Of a stretch of DNA of 64,000 nucleotides, positions 1 to 10,963 are shown piece after piece. The notes under the pieces were generated by a model. That model was given only the letters and a program-made list of their open reading frames with translations, did not search any database and had not been told where the DNA came from. Made by a program: the position numbers and the translations under genes. Location of the stretch: contig MU839165.1 in NCBI GenBank assembly GCA_030685235.1, forward strand, positions 1-64,000, read 5' to 3'. The DNA is from Copromyces sp. CBS 386.78 (lineage: Eukaryota; Ascomycota; Sordariomycetes; Sordariales; Sordariaceae). Numbering within the stretch: the first letter of the stretch is position 1; each line of letters begins with the position of its first letter.

Positions 1-1865
1 ATTTTGGGGTGCATTAGCGCGCGGGAAGGGTGTAAGTGGGTGGGGCTACGGTGCCGGAAGACATTCATTACGGTGCGAAAAGACATTCTCTTAAATAAAA
101 TTACTATGATAATTAAAAGTAATTAAATATAGTACGAAGAAATTACTAACGAAAGACGGTCTAATATACTAAAATATTATATTAGTAATAAAATTTTATT
201 TAATACTATTAACTTCGTATCGGGCCGCCCATAAATTAAATTTACGCTACTATAGGAAGGGCCTTTCGAAATTGTAAAAGTAAATAGTTACCGTATTACC
301 TTAAAGTTCCCTATTAATATAAAGTATAGCTGTATTTTCTATATTAATATAATAAAATTTTAAAATTATTAAAGGATCCTTAGGTAGGATAAAACTTAAA
401 ATATCCGAATAAATAACAGGCGGATTATAAAATGAATAAATAATATTAAAGATATAATTAAATAGTTTTATAAAATTATTAATAATTACCGTTTTAATAT
501 AAAAAATAGTAAATAAGAATATTGGGTAATTTGGGGAAGCCCCTACGATCCTACTTAGTAATTATAGAAGGACGTAGAGTATTATATCAATAATTTTAGG
601 AATTTTTACGATAATAATTTAAATATATTAATATTATTACAATAGATCGCGGACGAGAAATGTCGTTATAAAATTAAAAAGGCTTTAGAAAAAGCCGCTA
701 GGACGGACTAGCCGCCGGGAAAAATAAATATAATACTAATAGTACGGCAATTACTATATTACTAAGGGGGTAAGGTAGTAGCCTAAAAAGGAAAGTAAAA
801 ATAATATAAAAGGGTAAATAATAAATATTATAGAGGAAATTAAGAAAGGGAAGCATTTTTACCCTAAGGGTATTTTAAGCGAGGGAAGTATTATAAAATT
901 ATTTATAATTAACTAACCGTCCTATATCGCTGCCTTTACTATAGTAATAGTTGCTAGGTTAATAATATATTCTAATTAGCTATAGAGACTTAGTATAGTA
1001 AATGCGGCTAAACGTATCTAATATTTAATTAACTACGGTTATTAACCTACCCCTATCGCTAAAGCTATACAAATTATATTAGTTTATAGGATAATTTATA
1101 GGATGATTAGGCTATACGGGCTATATGTTTATTATATATAGATGGCTATTAGGGCTCCCCCAGATAGCTTCCTCTTCTTCGTGCAATTACGAATGTCTTT
1201 ACAGATATTTAACGTTCGCCTTGCCCCGTGATAAATAGTAAATAATAAAATATTTATAAATATAAATATTAATTTAGAATTTATTATAAAAATAAGCCTA
1301 AAGCAACCTATAATTGTAATTTAAGCTATATATACGTAAAGCGAAAATCGCTAACGCCTGATCGGTAATAGTCTCGTTTAATTAAGAGGGGGGTAGAATA
1401 CTCGTTCCTTTAAATAATTAACCCGGCTCGTAATATTCGAAGCCGGTATAGCCTAAGGGGGGGCCCTACGGACTTTATCCGGTAAGGATAGGGTAATCGT
1501 CGGCTATATAATATTTAAAGGCCTCCGTCTAAATATTAATATTAATTGCCTCGCTTAAAAGACTAGGGGAATAAACGTTAATAGCTAGAAACTCAGTCTC
1601 GGTATTAACGTATTCGTTAATAATTAACTCAATATCGTTATTATTTTCGAGGTAATTAAAATAACCGTACGGGCTAGGCACAATTAATCTAAATTCTAAG
1701 TATTAATAATAATTGCCGAAGCTCATTCTAGGGTTTTCCCTAGTCCTATAAGGGCGGGATATCGGATTTAATTAATAGGTTTAATTAATTTTTTAATCGC
1801 TAGCAAACTACTAATTAATATCTTCTTATTTTTATACGCGCGCAGCGCAATTGAAGGTACAATAA

Positions 1866-2080
1866 ACTATTACGGGGCAAGGGCACCGTTAGGTCTATAA
1901 TACGATATATATTATTATACGGAGAGAGCAAGGAAGAGGTGTGCGCCAGCTAGGGCATAATATAAGGCTCGTTGAGCCTCCATACCAAGGCTGGACCCAA
2001 TACCATAGCAATGGCTATACATAACAGCGCATTGGCCAATAGCACGCAAGGCACAGGGCATGTGATCTAGCCCTGTAACA
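1866..2080 (-). mobile_element. Candidate solo LTR remnant
   Basis: Read on the minus strand, this segment starts TGTTACAGGG (2080 to 2071) and ends near CCTTGCCCCGTAATA (about 1880 to 1866). The ends are close to the TGTTAC...GTAACA form of an LTR, with the last CA changed to TA as RIP would do. Its base composition is more balanced than the DNA around it. A similar end, CCTTGCCCCGTGATA, is present on the plus strand at about 1219-1233 in the opposite orientation. No polypurine tract or primer-binding site was recognised, so the call is tentative. Confidence 0.4.
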
Positions 2081-2191
2081 ATTAAATAGAATATAGTAAT
2101 TAATTTAATTTTAAATAAGATTAAACATTAGAGTATTTTATTCGAGTAATATAGATTTATACGGCGGGAGCGCTAAGGATTTTATTAAGAG

Positions 2192-2783
2192 GCGAGAAAA
2201 GTAGTTATTTAAGTAGAAATAATTCGGTTAAGTAGATTAGAGAAGGATATCGTTTTATTTTTCTATTAGGTACTATTTGGTAATAGACTGAAGCCTATTA
2301 TACTATAAATTTACAACCCTTATATTATAACCGTCGTAGAAGAAGTTATTACCGCCTTCATCTTTAGTAAAGAGTTAGAAATTAAGCTAGATAAGGATAA
2401 ACTTCCCCCACTTTAAGAAAAGGAAGTAGAGGAGTAAATTAGGCCAATATAGGAGGAATAAATAGAGATATTATATAAGAACAATAAAGGTACGTATTAT
2501 TATAGGCCCGGCTATAGCTGGCTATTACCTAGTAACGATAAAGGAGATTAGATATTAGGAAACTTAGATAATTTTGGTATTATAGTAGAGGAGGATCCTA
2601 TTTGAAATATTATACTAGAAAGTAGTGATTTTGGGGATGGGGATATTGATTTTGCTTTGTTAAATTGCTAGTTTAGATACAGGGATATTTATTAAGTAGA
2701 GCGATATTATATGTATAGATACAGCGATTTTCAAAAAAGAGAGTAATATAATTACACCGCTAATTTGTATAGGCGGGGAAGTC
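2192..2783 (+). pseudogene. RIP-decayed ORF relic in the left block
   Basis: A frame starting at 2192 reads on for nearly 200 codons with about a dozen TAA/TAG and one TGA (2603-2605, where a Trp TGG is plausible). It contains SRLEKDIVLFF, VVEEVITAFIFSKELEIKLDKDKLPPL, YYYRPGYSWLLPSNDKG and SSDFGDGDIDFALLN. The texture is that of the C-terminal part of a real protein. The family was not recognised. Confidence 0.45.
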
Positions 2784-2790
2784 CCTAAAT

Positions 2791-2850
2791 TTTTGCGAAT
2801 CAATGTATTTTTGCGAATCAATGCACCAGACCCATTGCAAGCAATGGGTC
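2791..2850. repeat. Direct repeat plus palindrome at the heterochromatin border
   Basis: TTTTGCGAATCAATG occurs twice, at 2791-2805 and 2809-2823. A few bases later GACCCATTGC (2829-2838) and GCAATGGGTC (2841-2850) form a perfect 10-bp inverted repeat with a 2-base spacer. The cluster sits where AT-rich DNA gives way to normal DNA. It may be the terminus of the decayed element to the left. Confidence 0.6.
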
Positions 2851-3582
2851 GCAGAGGGCGTTTCTAGCCCAGACGAGTACAGGTATGCCGGCAATAAGAC
2901 AGGGAGATGCGAAGAGAGTGGCTACTGAAAGTGCTTCTCCTTTACCAGGTTCCGGACTCTAGCATCCAAACGCAATGGCAGAAAAGAATACAGACTCTTA
3001 CCCCAAAGGAAAAAGAAAAAAAATAAAAATAAAAAATAAAAAAAACACTGCTAGCCGAGCAGCTTAGGCAGAAGGAAACCTCGCTCTAGATCTTCATGGA
3101 CCAGGATATCGAAGGAATATGGATCCGCAACTGTTTCCACCGATCATCGTTCAACCACAAGAATAGACACGAAGTTCGACCCTACACTCAGCCTTTTCCA
3201 TAAGGCAGCCGGATAGTCACACATCGTTGCCCGAACGATACAGTTGTAAGGATCGAAGGAGCTTCTTGGCAGGGCAGGGCGGATGGGGATACTGTCGATC
3301 TTGTCTTGACCTGCTTTTTGGTTTCTGAGTTTGGTGTTTCCGAGCTCCTAGAACCTAGTAAGTGACGTGAGATGATCGAGGGCCACAACACCAGGAGGCT
3401 CGTCTTGACAATCGACGGAAAGTCTATATAACCCACGGCGCCCTGTGTTAGTTAACAGTCTCATTCTTCATCACCATCAACAACACCAACAACATCATTC
3501 AAAGCTTCACCAATAGCCCCCTCCGCAATAACTATTTCAAAACCACATCTCTCATCAGCAAGGAAATACCCCAACAGCAACA
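2851..3582. other. Intergenic, promoter of the first secreted-protein gene
   Basis: No coding frame is supported. The stretch includes an A-rich tract near 3010-3045, a TATA-like box at 3425-3431, and a CA/ACC-rich leader (about 3470-3580) typical of untranslated leaders in filamentous fungi. Confidence 0.5.
3425..3431 (+). promoter_or_regulatory. TATA box-like TATATAA
   Basis: TATATAA lies 158 bp before the ATG at 3583 and is followed by a CA-rich leader. The position fits a TATA element for the small secreted-protein gene, allowing for a leader of roughly 120 bases. The link is inferred from position alone. Confidence 0.45.
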
Positions 3583-4054
3583 ATGCAGTTCTCCATCGCC
3601 ACTCTCCTCGCCATCGCGGCTGCTGCCCCCTTCACCTCTGCCGCCGGTCTCCTCACCCGTCCCAAGGCCAACGAGTACAAGGATACCAACTGGTAATATA
3701 ACCCAACCCAACCAATTCTCCTACCTACAACCCCTAGAGCAGCAAACCAGACCGAGACCAGAAGGCTAACATCGTCCGCTTTCCCAACCAAACAGCAAGG
3801 ACTGGAACTATGGCCACAACTCCTTCCTCCTCTACGACGTCACCATGGACGACACCACCAACTCGGTATACCTAGCCAACGGCTACTCGGTCGACGGCAA
3901 ACAGAAGGGCTGGTACGGATACTCGGAGAAGAGCAAGGACGGCGGTGTCTGCCAGGGCGTCAACCTCGGCCGTTTACCCGAGGGTTGCGTTAAGATCAAT
4001 GAGGTGGCTAAGCTCGTGGGGCGGGTCAAGTGCGTCGAGTCGGTCTACCTCTAA
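3583..4054 (+). CDS. Small secreted protein, unknown function
   Basis: Two exons, 3583-3692 and 3796-4054, encode about 122 residues. The intron has a GTAATA donor and an AACAG acceptor and joins TG|C as a cysteine codon. Residues 1-20 form a clear signal peptide with a hydrophobic core rich in Ala, Leu and Ile. The mature part has the motif NCKDWNYGHN, a VTMDDTTNSVYLANGYS stretch, and three cysteines (one at the exon junction, then in VCQGV and GCVK, plus VKCVE near the end, giving four in total), which suggests two disulphides. This resembles small secreted proteins that are common in Sordariomycetes and lack an assigned role. A TATA-like box and CA-rich leader precede it. The start is the first ATG after the leader and gives the signal peptide. 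Confidence 0.8.
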
Positions 4055-4862
4055 GGGAGGAATGTGGTGATGAGGGTTTTGGATATGAGGATTTTATGAG
4101 TATAGCGTGGAGGACACGAGGGGCATAAGTCGACGGGGAAGTGGTTGGCGATACCCTTGATTCGATTTCCATGGTCAGTAGAATGTTTCGTTATTTAGCT
4201 TGGAATTTTGAATTACTTGAGTCGGTCCTGTTTCTATGTATTAGCCAAAGCTTTGCAATCACTCCATCGAACTGCTCGTTGCTTTCATTGACCAGGCGAA
4301 CGGAGAAGCCTGACGAGCTTGCATCGCCATTGAGCATCATCTTTGCCAATTTTGAACCATCGGTCAGTGTGTATTCTAATGCCGGATTGAGACTGTTTCA
4401 TCCCGAAATCGGAAGAAAGAAGAAGAGCCGCGACATGAATCTTGCTGGGTGTATGAAGGAAAGACTCAAGATGATGGAGAGCACGTTGGTTGAGACAACC
4501 TAAGGAACGGGTTCCTTTCTGGTGCCTAGGTACGTACCGGGGAGCCACAACATTTTGAATAGAAAGCACCAACCTAAACCCGATGAGGAATGCAGCCCCC
4601 TTTACCTAAAGCACGAGCCACCTCAGCTCTCGACCAACGCAGCCGAACGCCAATGGATTGAGGCGATGTGGCATTTGGTGAGGCGACTGGAAGGTGACAG
4701 CTTCCCCGATTCCAAATTTACGAACGCGACTTCTTGACTGTTCACCACTCTTTAATCCACCACAACTTCGACCGTCTTCCCCCCACGACGACTTCATTTC
4801 TCTTCTGACAAACGCGATTTTGCCCCTTCCTTTTACGCAAATACCCAATACAATAATTCACG
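4055..4862. other. Intergenic between secreted-protein gene and sss1
   Basis: This holds the 3' region of the upstream gene and the promoter and leader of the Sec61-gamma gene. Open frames here on both strands look like chance frames with no recognisable domain. The last 100 bases are C/T/A-rich and end in CAATAATTCACGATGG. Confidence 0.5.
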
Positions 4863-5271
4863 ATGGCGGACCAAGTGCAAGAGATCCTCGACGTGCCCCG
4901 CGAGTTCCTCAAGGACGGCATCCAGTTCATCAACAAGTCCCAGAAGCGTATGCGATCCTCCACTCTGGCCAGCCATTGAGCTACCCGACAACATCGATAC
5001 TAACTGTGGTTCTCTCTACAGCTGATCGCCGCGAGTTCATCAAGATCTCCCAGGCTGTTGGTGTTGGTTTCTTGAGTAAGTTGCTCCCTGTTCCCTGTCG
5101 CCGTCCCTGTTGTCGGACCACCAGCTAACATTGTCACAGTCATGGGTGCTGTCGGCTACCTCGTCAAGCTCAGTACGCCCCTCTCCCACCTTCCGAACTC
5201 CCAACCTAGCATAAGCTAACATCCTTCAAGTCCACATTCCCCTCAACCAGGTCCTCGTTGGCGGCGCGTAA
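4863..5271 (+). CDS. sss1: Sec61 gamma / Sss1 translocon subunit
   Basis: Four exons (4863-4947, 5022-5075, 5140-5172, 5231-5271) encode about 70 residues, the usual length for this family. The protein starts MADQVQEILDVPREFLKDG, continues with KPDRREFIKISQAVGVGF, and ends with one membrane segment (about residues 42-58) followed by IHIPLNQVLVGGA. These are the hallmarks of the tail-anchored SecE/Sec61-gamma subunit, which clamps the Sec61 channel in the ER membrane. All three introns interrupt after the first base of a codon (phase 1), so the two middle exons (54 and 33 bases) are multiples of three. The gene would be missed by single-frame ORF calling because no exon exceeds 85 bases. Identity is secure from length, topology and motif order. 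Confidence 0.95.
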
Positions 5272-6414
5272 AGCAATCCACGATTTTCGACAAAGATAGA
5301 GCAGAAACGCGGACGGAGTTGTTGCATCGAAAGAAACGAAGGGACAAGATACCCCATGAATGCTTTTCACGACACATGGACGGACGACGGAGATCCAACC
5401 ATCACAACTAGGGAGATCTTTCTTGAAGGGCTGGGTCACAAAAGCACAAACGGCACCGGGCCGTCGAACGAGGATAATCGGTGGTCATGGAGACGGGAGA
5501 GATGAAGAAGGACGAAAAAGATATCCTATATGCAGGTGGTTTGTCACGAGGTCGACGAGACGCCTGCTTATAATTTCCACCACCACGCCTGGGACGGGAC
5601 GTCGGGTACCCTTGAGAGGCGATTGTATAATTCATTTGATGGCGAATTGGCGGCGGGTCATATGCGGAGACAAGTTTTAATACTTATGGGAAATGAATGG
5701 CGCTTTGTTTGAAGACAACTCAACTGGGAACGACACAATGCGTGACGAAATATGGCGGCTTAATAGCAGGATATTGCAGCGGAGAACGAGTGGTGGCCGT
5801 CACAGAAAATGTGTTCTGGTCACTTTGTACGGCCTGTCCAGCATTCTGTCGCTCGGGAGCTTTGCAAATGGCACAGCGTTGCGCCGTCAGATGGCAATCC
5901 CAGCTTTTGATGCCAATGCTCTACAGAACGTCCTTGAGAGTTCATCCGCTCGTGACGATCTGTCAAGTTTCCAGGCGTTTCCAACTTAAGTCAGGACTAA
6001 GCTAACAACAAAGCAGCACCGGACTATAGTTTCATTGTAGGGGAATCATTCTTCACAAAAGACAAGCCGAAGCAAAACATCGCATGAAGATAAGGTTCAG
6101 TATTCATATAGCACTAAACCCCTAATATCCTCATGCTAAGTCGATCTCCTGCTTTCCTTACACTCTCCAGGTGCCAAGAGTGCTCCAGAAGTTTTATATG
6201 GGGCGATATGTCTACTATAAGTAGGACCAAAGATATACTCTCATAAAATCGCCGTCTCCAACCGCCTAAACGCCAGTCATGGACCTTGCACGAGTTCGAT
6301 GGTCGGCTATCTACAATGCATTTGTCTTTCCTATCTCTATCCCGAAAACCGCTGACCTTGGATCCTCCAGCAATCGGCAATCCGAATGACGAGCAAGCTC
6401 GAGAATGTGATTTT
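5272..6414. other. Intergenic between convergent sss1 and the 6.4-7.6 kb gene
   Basis: This holds the 3' regions of two convergent genes. Several frames of 60-105 codons are open, but they overlap on both strands and show no domain or splice support. I see no further gene. Confidence 0.5.
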
Positions 6415-7643
6415 TCAATCATCGATGACAATTACCTCCGAGCTCCAAGCTTCACGACCGGACGGATGGGCGCACGTGGTATTCCAAGCCATGTCGAAAG
6501 CGTCCTCGACGATGTTGTCCCACACCACAGCCATCTCGCGTTTGGCCGCATTCCTAGCCAAAATCGAACAGTTAAGAATGAAAGCCTGGTGCTTGAACGG
6601 TGGCAGTGCGGGCTTGTCTGCCAAAAAACCTTCTACAACACACCGGCTGATTTCGCGGATATGCTTCTTAGTAAGCTGCCCCTTCTGAAGCTTCCATGTT
6701 GTCTGGGTGAACGGTATACTAATCTTAGCCATGTGTCTTGTTTAGGCATAAAAGGGTCCAGAATTGTATCTGGGGGACCCATTGAAGGAGAAAAGGAATA
6801 TTATGGTCAGAGCAGAAAACAACTAACCTGGCATGTTTCCGTGATCTCCTCAACTTCGCATTCCTCAAGTCCGTCGTTTGGGTCAGCCGGGTAGAGCAGG
6901 CGCTTGGTCAATTGGAAAACCCTCGCGTGCTCAGCGGGCTCGACGTTGGAAGTGTTCTGGCCAACCTCCGCCGACGTCTTCGGCACTGAAACCTCCTCAC
7001 CCGATCGGACGGCCGAAGTCTTGTCTCCAACTTGACGGTTGTCACTGCCCAGAAACAGAGCACAGAAAGCAGTTATCCTGTGCTTCCACGCTGCTCGCCT
7101 TCTCTTATGCTGGCTGTCTTGCAGCTCGTCGGGGTAGCCGGTGAACTCTTGGTAATAGGCCACCCAATCATTCACGCTCTGGGGAAGACTTAGAAAATAC
7201 CATGACGTTCCCTCCTCCGTAGAGACGAGGGCAAGCAGATTACACCTCTCACTGCGGGCTTTGGTGCAAACGAGATGAGACGCCCACACGCTCGGGCCCT
7301 CTTCTTCTTCTTGTTCACCGTCGCTGTTGTCCGGGGTGCATGTGTTCGACTTCGGCGCTCCGTCGCTGCTGTCGGGAGAATACAGCAGTTCACCTACGAC
7401 AACGAAGAGATCGCCTTTGGGGGCTTGGACGATGTCCAGTTGCTCGGCTGTCAGTTGGCTTGGGTGGCGGTTCGCTGAATCCTTGGCTGACTGCCGTAAT
7501 GTGGTCAAGTTCTCGGCGGCTCCTTTGCTTGAGATCTGGGGCTTCGAGTTTCGCGCGGCTTTGATAACCGCCCCTTGGGGACGGTTAGGGGTCAGGACAT
7601 GGTGCTCGTAGAGATGGGAGGTGACGGCGATGTCCTTTTTCAT
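6415..7643 (-). CDS. Unrecognised fungal protein, two exons
   Basis: Exon 1 is 7643-6828 (272 codons) and ends at ETCQ before a GTTAGT donor. Exon 2 is about 6723-6415 after a weak AAG acceptor, which keeps the frame and gives about 374 residues. The N-terminal third is basic and serine-rich. A central segment contains QAPKGDLFVVVGELLYSP followed by an acidic run (DGEQEEEEGP), then a tryptophan-rich part (VWASHL, TSWYFLSLPQSVNDWVAYYQEF). A basic patch HKRRRAAWKHR could be a nuclear signal. Exon 2 holds helical, charged sequence with LTKKHIREISRCVVEGFLADKP and ends in DD. I recognise no family. The exon 2 acceptor is the weakest point of the model; exon 1 alone is well supported as coding by its length and composition. 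Confidence 0.6.
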
Positions 7644-8895
7644 GTTGAAGTAAGAATAGTCTCAGATGGGGCGTGATACCGGGAATCGGGGTTGTACTTG
7701 TTGCTGTGGGGTTGAGTGATCTGTCGGAGGAAGGATTAGGTTGTTGTAAGTATATAGAGAGAAGAGGCTGATGAGGACTTACTTACAGGCGGAACTCTAA
7801 AGAACTGGTCGCTTTATGGCGACAGGCTGTATAATTCTCGACGAAAATGGGAGAAGACTCGGAGTTATCTGAGCCAGAATGGGATAAAAGAGACTTCTTG
7901 TTTGCTTTCAAGGTTTGTGGACTCCCTACGAGCGTCCGAAGGTTGAGAAAAACGGAAAACTTCAATCAGAATGGGATGGAAGAGACTTGGTGTTTGCTCC
8001 CAAGTCCTGAAAACCACCCCGATTGGATGACAGCTGAGAGACTCAGAGAAAATGTGAACGGAGTGAGGCGAGAGAAGCTTCTTTTGTCTAGAAGTGTAGT
8101 CCGGAGAGGGACGATAGCAGAGAAACCTGGCCGTAAGTAGTGAAGATTCTCAACTACGACTATTAGCTCCCCATGAATGGGCTTCTTCGGAGGCTAGTAG
8201 ACTCCTTCGTGCAAGACCTGTAAATGCTCAGCTACTCGGAAATTGGAGTTTGGGAGATATCCCACTTGGAGTTCAATATCAATATGCCGCTAACCTAGGC
8301 TCTCTCTGCCACATCAATTATGGGATCGAAGATTCTGGATCATATTCTCCAACTTGGAAAACAAGCAGTCCGAGATCTTGACGATAGAAGCACTTGAATC
8401 TGGGCGGGAGACGTTGTCCAAGAGTTCGGGAGGAGAGCCAACATTCGGACATGAGTCTCGGGAAAGCAAGCAGCTTCCTGTTGACAACGAACGCTTTGCA
8501 CGTGTACTTGTTGCTGGATGCCATGCAGGCAGGATCTGACAAATCAAGAACATCTCGATCAACCTCCATGCCTTCCAAGGTCCTCAAATCCGAGTTTCAG
8601 GTGGGACTGAAATCATCATTTCTCTTGAAAATGCCAATGTCCATCGTGATTTCCCAACGCGAAGTACTTAGTCGCTGCTCCTTCCTAGTATTTTGTAGTC
8701 GTGCAACTTCAACTTCTCGCCAGTGTCATGACGGGTATGCACCTTTCACTTCTAAATTATCGACCTATTCTAACCAGCATACACGGACTGGACTACCGAG
8801 GGATGGTTAAAAAAAAAAAAAGGCTGGGTTCATTCATGAACGTAGTTTTTCACGATATTCAGGATGTTGACAAAAGAAAAAAAAATGCAAAAGAA
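7644..8895. other. Gene-poor stretch with an imperfect direct repeat
   Basis: No gene is supported. Two related 37-bp copies beginning AGAATGGGAT lie at 7876-7912 and 7968-8004, and differ at six positions. Short frames near 8314-8587 are open on both strands without recognisable content. An A12 run lies at about 8809-8820. Confidence 0.45.
8877..8885 (-). terminator. Pol III terminator of tRNA-Leu
   Basis: Nine consecutive T residues on the minus strand begin 11 bases after the tRNA 3' end, as expected for RNA polymerase III termination. Confidence 0.75.
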
Positions 8896-9013
8896 TTGAC
8901 TGGAGTGGGATTCGAACCCACGCATCTTGCGATACTAGAATGCACCTCACCATATGATGAAGAAGAACTTGGTTCTTGAGTCTAGCGCCTTAGACCGCTC
9001 GGCCATCCAGCCA
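8896..9013 (-). tRNA. tRNA-Leu(CAA) with intron
   Basis: On the minus strand the 5' acceptor strand TGGCTGG (9013-9007) pairs with CCAGTCA (8903-8897), with one G-U pair, followed by discriminator A. The D arm contains GGCCGAGCGGTCTAAGGCG, typical of leucine tRNA. The anticodon stem CTAGA/TCTAG encloses loop C-T-CAA-G, interrupted after position 37 by an intron of about 34 bases. A long variable arm of the TATC-GCAA-GATG type and a T arm with GGTTCGAATCC follow. The long variable arm and D arm exclude most other isotypes. CAA reads leucine codon UUG, and an intron in this isoacceptor is common in fungi. Confidence 0.93.
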
Positions 9014-9695
9014 TTGGAAGATTGTTAAATGACTTAGGCTGACTAGAAAATTATGTACACCAAGGTAATGTCCCACCACTACTGCCTTTTCCTCTTTTCT
9101 GTTTTGTTTTTATTTCATGTATCTGCTTGCACCTACCCAGTCCATTTTTACATGTCTTTGACGTAACAGAATATGTCAGTTGTCTCGCGTGCTCCGGACG
9201 TGGGTTCTTTCCTTTGTACTGACAATCGTGCAACCCCTCAGTTGGTAGCTTCCATGCCGTTTCACCAATGCGAAGGGAAAGGCTCTTTCCCCATCCTTAG
9301 AAGGTGGTCAACAAGAATAAGATCATGTTTTCGATCACTCCACATCGTCTGATCCGATATGGAAGGCACCGAGATCACTGCATGTGTGTGAAATCCAAAA
9401 AGAGTTTCAGCGTCCGAGGCAATGACGAGCTGCAGACTGGATTGAAACCAGGCACGACAGGCCCGAGTTCCCAGTCCTTGGCTGGTAGCGTAGTGGCCGC
9501 ATTGCGTCCCGCTTTCACCCCCTGCTCACAACTCCCCAGAATCCACCAGCTCCCGTATCTCAACGACAAACAAAACAACAACAGTTGAACTTAGGTTGTC
9601 TCGGTCAAGATCTTCTTTGCCTGAACCCCCCTATCACTCCTTCCTCTCTGTCACTTCTTTAATTCTTAATATTCCAACCCAACCAATTCATCACA
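9014..9695. other. Intergenic, promoter of the methyltransferase gene
   Basis: No gene is supported. The last 100 bases are C/T-rich and end in CCAACCAATTCATCACAATGG, a typical fungal leader and start context. Confidence 0.5.
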
Positions 9696-10963
9696 ATGGC
9701 CGCCGCCGCCACAAACCAGACAACACAAACTGGACAAGAAGAGGTTACTGAGCTTGCCAAACAATATGATACCCCAATGGGCCTTGCCCACTCGACCATG
9801 CAGGCTCTGAAAGATCGCATCAAGCTTCATTATGACCTGGCGAGCGACTATTATCTGAACCTATGGTGTGTTCTCAAGGTCTTCCTCGGTGAATTCTTGA
9901 CGTGGTTTGGTTGTCAGAGCTCGAATAGCTCTCACCAAACCCCTCAAACAACACTCAAGACACAACAGCAACAGAGAGCTAACAACTTCACAGGGGCGAG
10001 CATATTCATCACGGCTACTGGGCCACAGATGAAGCCAAGGCCAAGGACACCAAGGAAGTAGCTCAGGTCAACCTAATCCGCCTGCTTCTCGAAATCTCCA
10101 AGGTCTCAGAGTGCGCTCGTGTTCTCGATACTGGCTGCGGCATTGGCGGCACCTCGCGCTTCCTCGCCTCTGAGTTGGGATGTACCGTAACCGGCATCAC
10201 CATCTCTACCAAGCAAGTTGAGATGGCGACCAGGTTGACCAAGACCGAGGCCGCCAAGCAGATTCAGGGCGACGACAAGACCGTCACCCCGGATGCCGAT
10301 GGCTTCATCGCGCTCGGAAAGGGCAAGGTCAGGTTCATTGAGCTTGACGCGGAGAAGATGGGTGAGTATTTTGCTTCAGACGCCGGTACCTTCGATGCTG
10401 TATGGATCAGCGAAGCTTTGAGCCACTTTCCCAACAAGGCTCTTTTCTTCCAGAACGCCTACAAGGTCCTCAAGCAGGGCGGAAAGCTGGTTCTTGCCGA
10501 CTGGTTCAAGGGCGAAGGTCTTGACCAAACCCAGTTTGATAACGATATCAAGCCAATTGAAGGTTATTAGTTACCCCGAGAAGGACATCGGTATCGGTCC
10601 AAAGACGACTAACCTTAGTTTGAACAGACGGCATGCTGCTCCCGCCTCTGTGCACTCAGCCCGACTATGTCAAGTTTGCTACAGATGCTGGACTCAAGGT
10701 CTTCCATGAGCCCAAGGATATTAGCAAGGATGTCAGCAAGACATGGTCAGTTCAAACCTCGAATCTGATCCATGAACATACATGATGATTCTAACACAAA
10801 TTGCAGGGACATTTCTTGGTCGCTGGTACAAAACCCTTCTTTGTGGGCATTTGCCTTCAGCCAAGGCAGAGACGGCATCGCCTTCTTGCAAGCCTTCCGT
10901 GCGATGAGGAGAGGCTATTCCAACGGCAGCTTCCGATACGCCGTCATGTCATTCCAGAAGTAG
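9696..10963 (+). CDS. SAM-dependent methyltransferase, Erg6/tocopherol type
   Basis: Four exons (9696-9865, 9994-10562, 10628-10745, 10807-10963) encode about 337 residues. Residues 40-66 contain KLHYDLASDYYLNLWGEHIHHGYW, split by intron 1, which matches the N-terminal signature of class I methyltransferases related to sterol C24- and gamma-tocopherol methyltransferases. Motif I, VLDTGCGIGG (residues 100-109), binds S-adenosylmethionine. Downstream are FDAVWISEALSHF and VLKQGGKLVLADWF, the post-I and motif III regions. The C-terminal part (DGMLLPPLCTQPDYV, then FAFSQGRDGIAFLQAFRAMRRGY) is the substrate lobe. Intron 2 uses a weak donor, GTTATT, but joining at it restores the conserved DGMLLPP sequence. 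It is too short and diverged to be confidently Erg6 itself. The substrate is unknown: a sterol, prenyl-lipid or secondary metabolite. Confidence 0.85.

Larger units (their letters stand above)
1..2790. repeat. Left AT-rich block, RIP-mutated repeat DNA
   Basis: The sequence is dominated by A and T with abundant TA steps and no intact coding frame; this contrasts sharply with the island to the right. RIP in Neurospora-type fungi changes CpA to TpA in repeats and leaves this pattern. Two less AT-rich patches survive near 1137-1232 and 1866-2080 and look like long-terminal-repeat remnants. A decayed frame can be followed on the plus strand from about 2192 to 2783. The block begins before the window. 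Confidence 0.8.

Noticed and set aside
8314..8587. Overlapping 82-138 codon frames on both strands
   Set aside because: No domain, no splice context, and both strands are equally open; not enough to call a gene.
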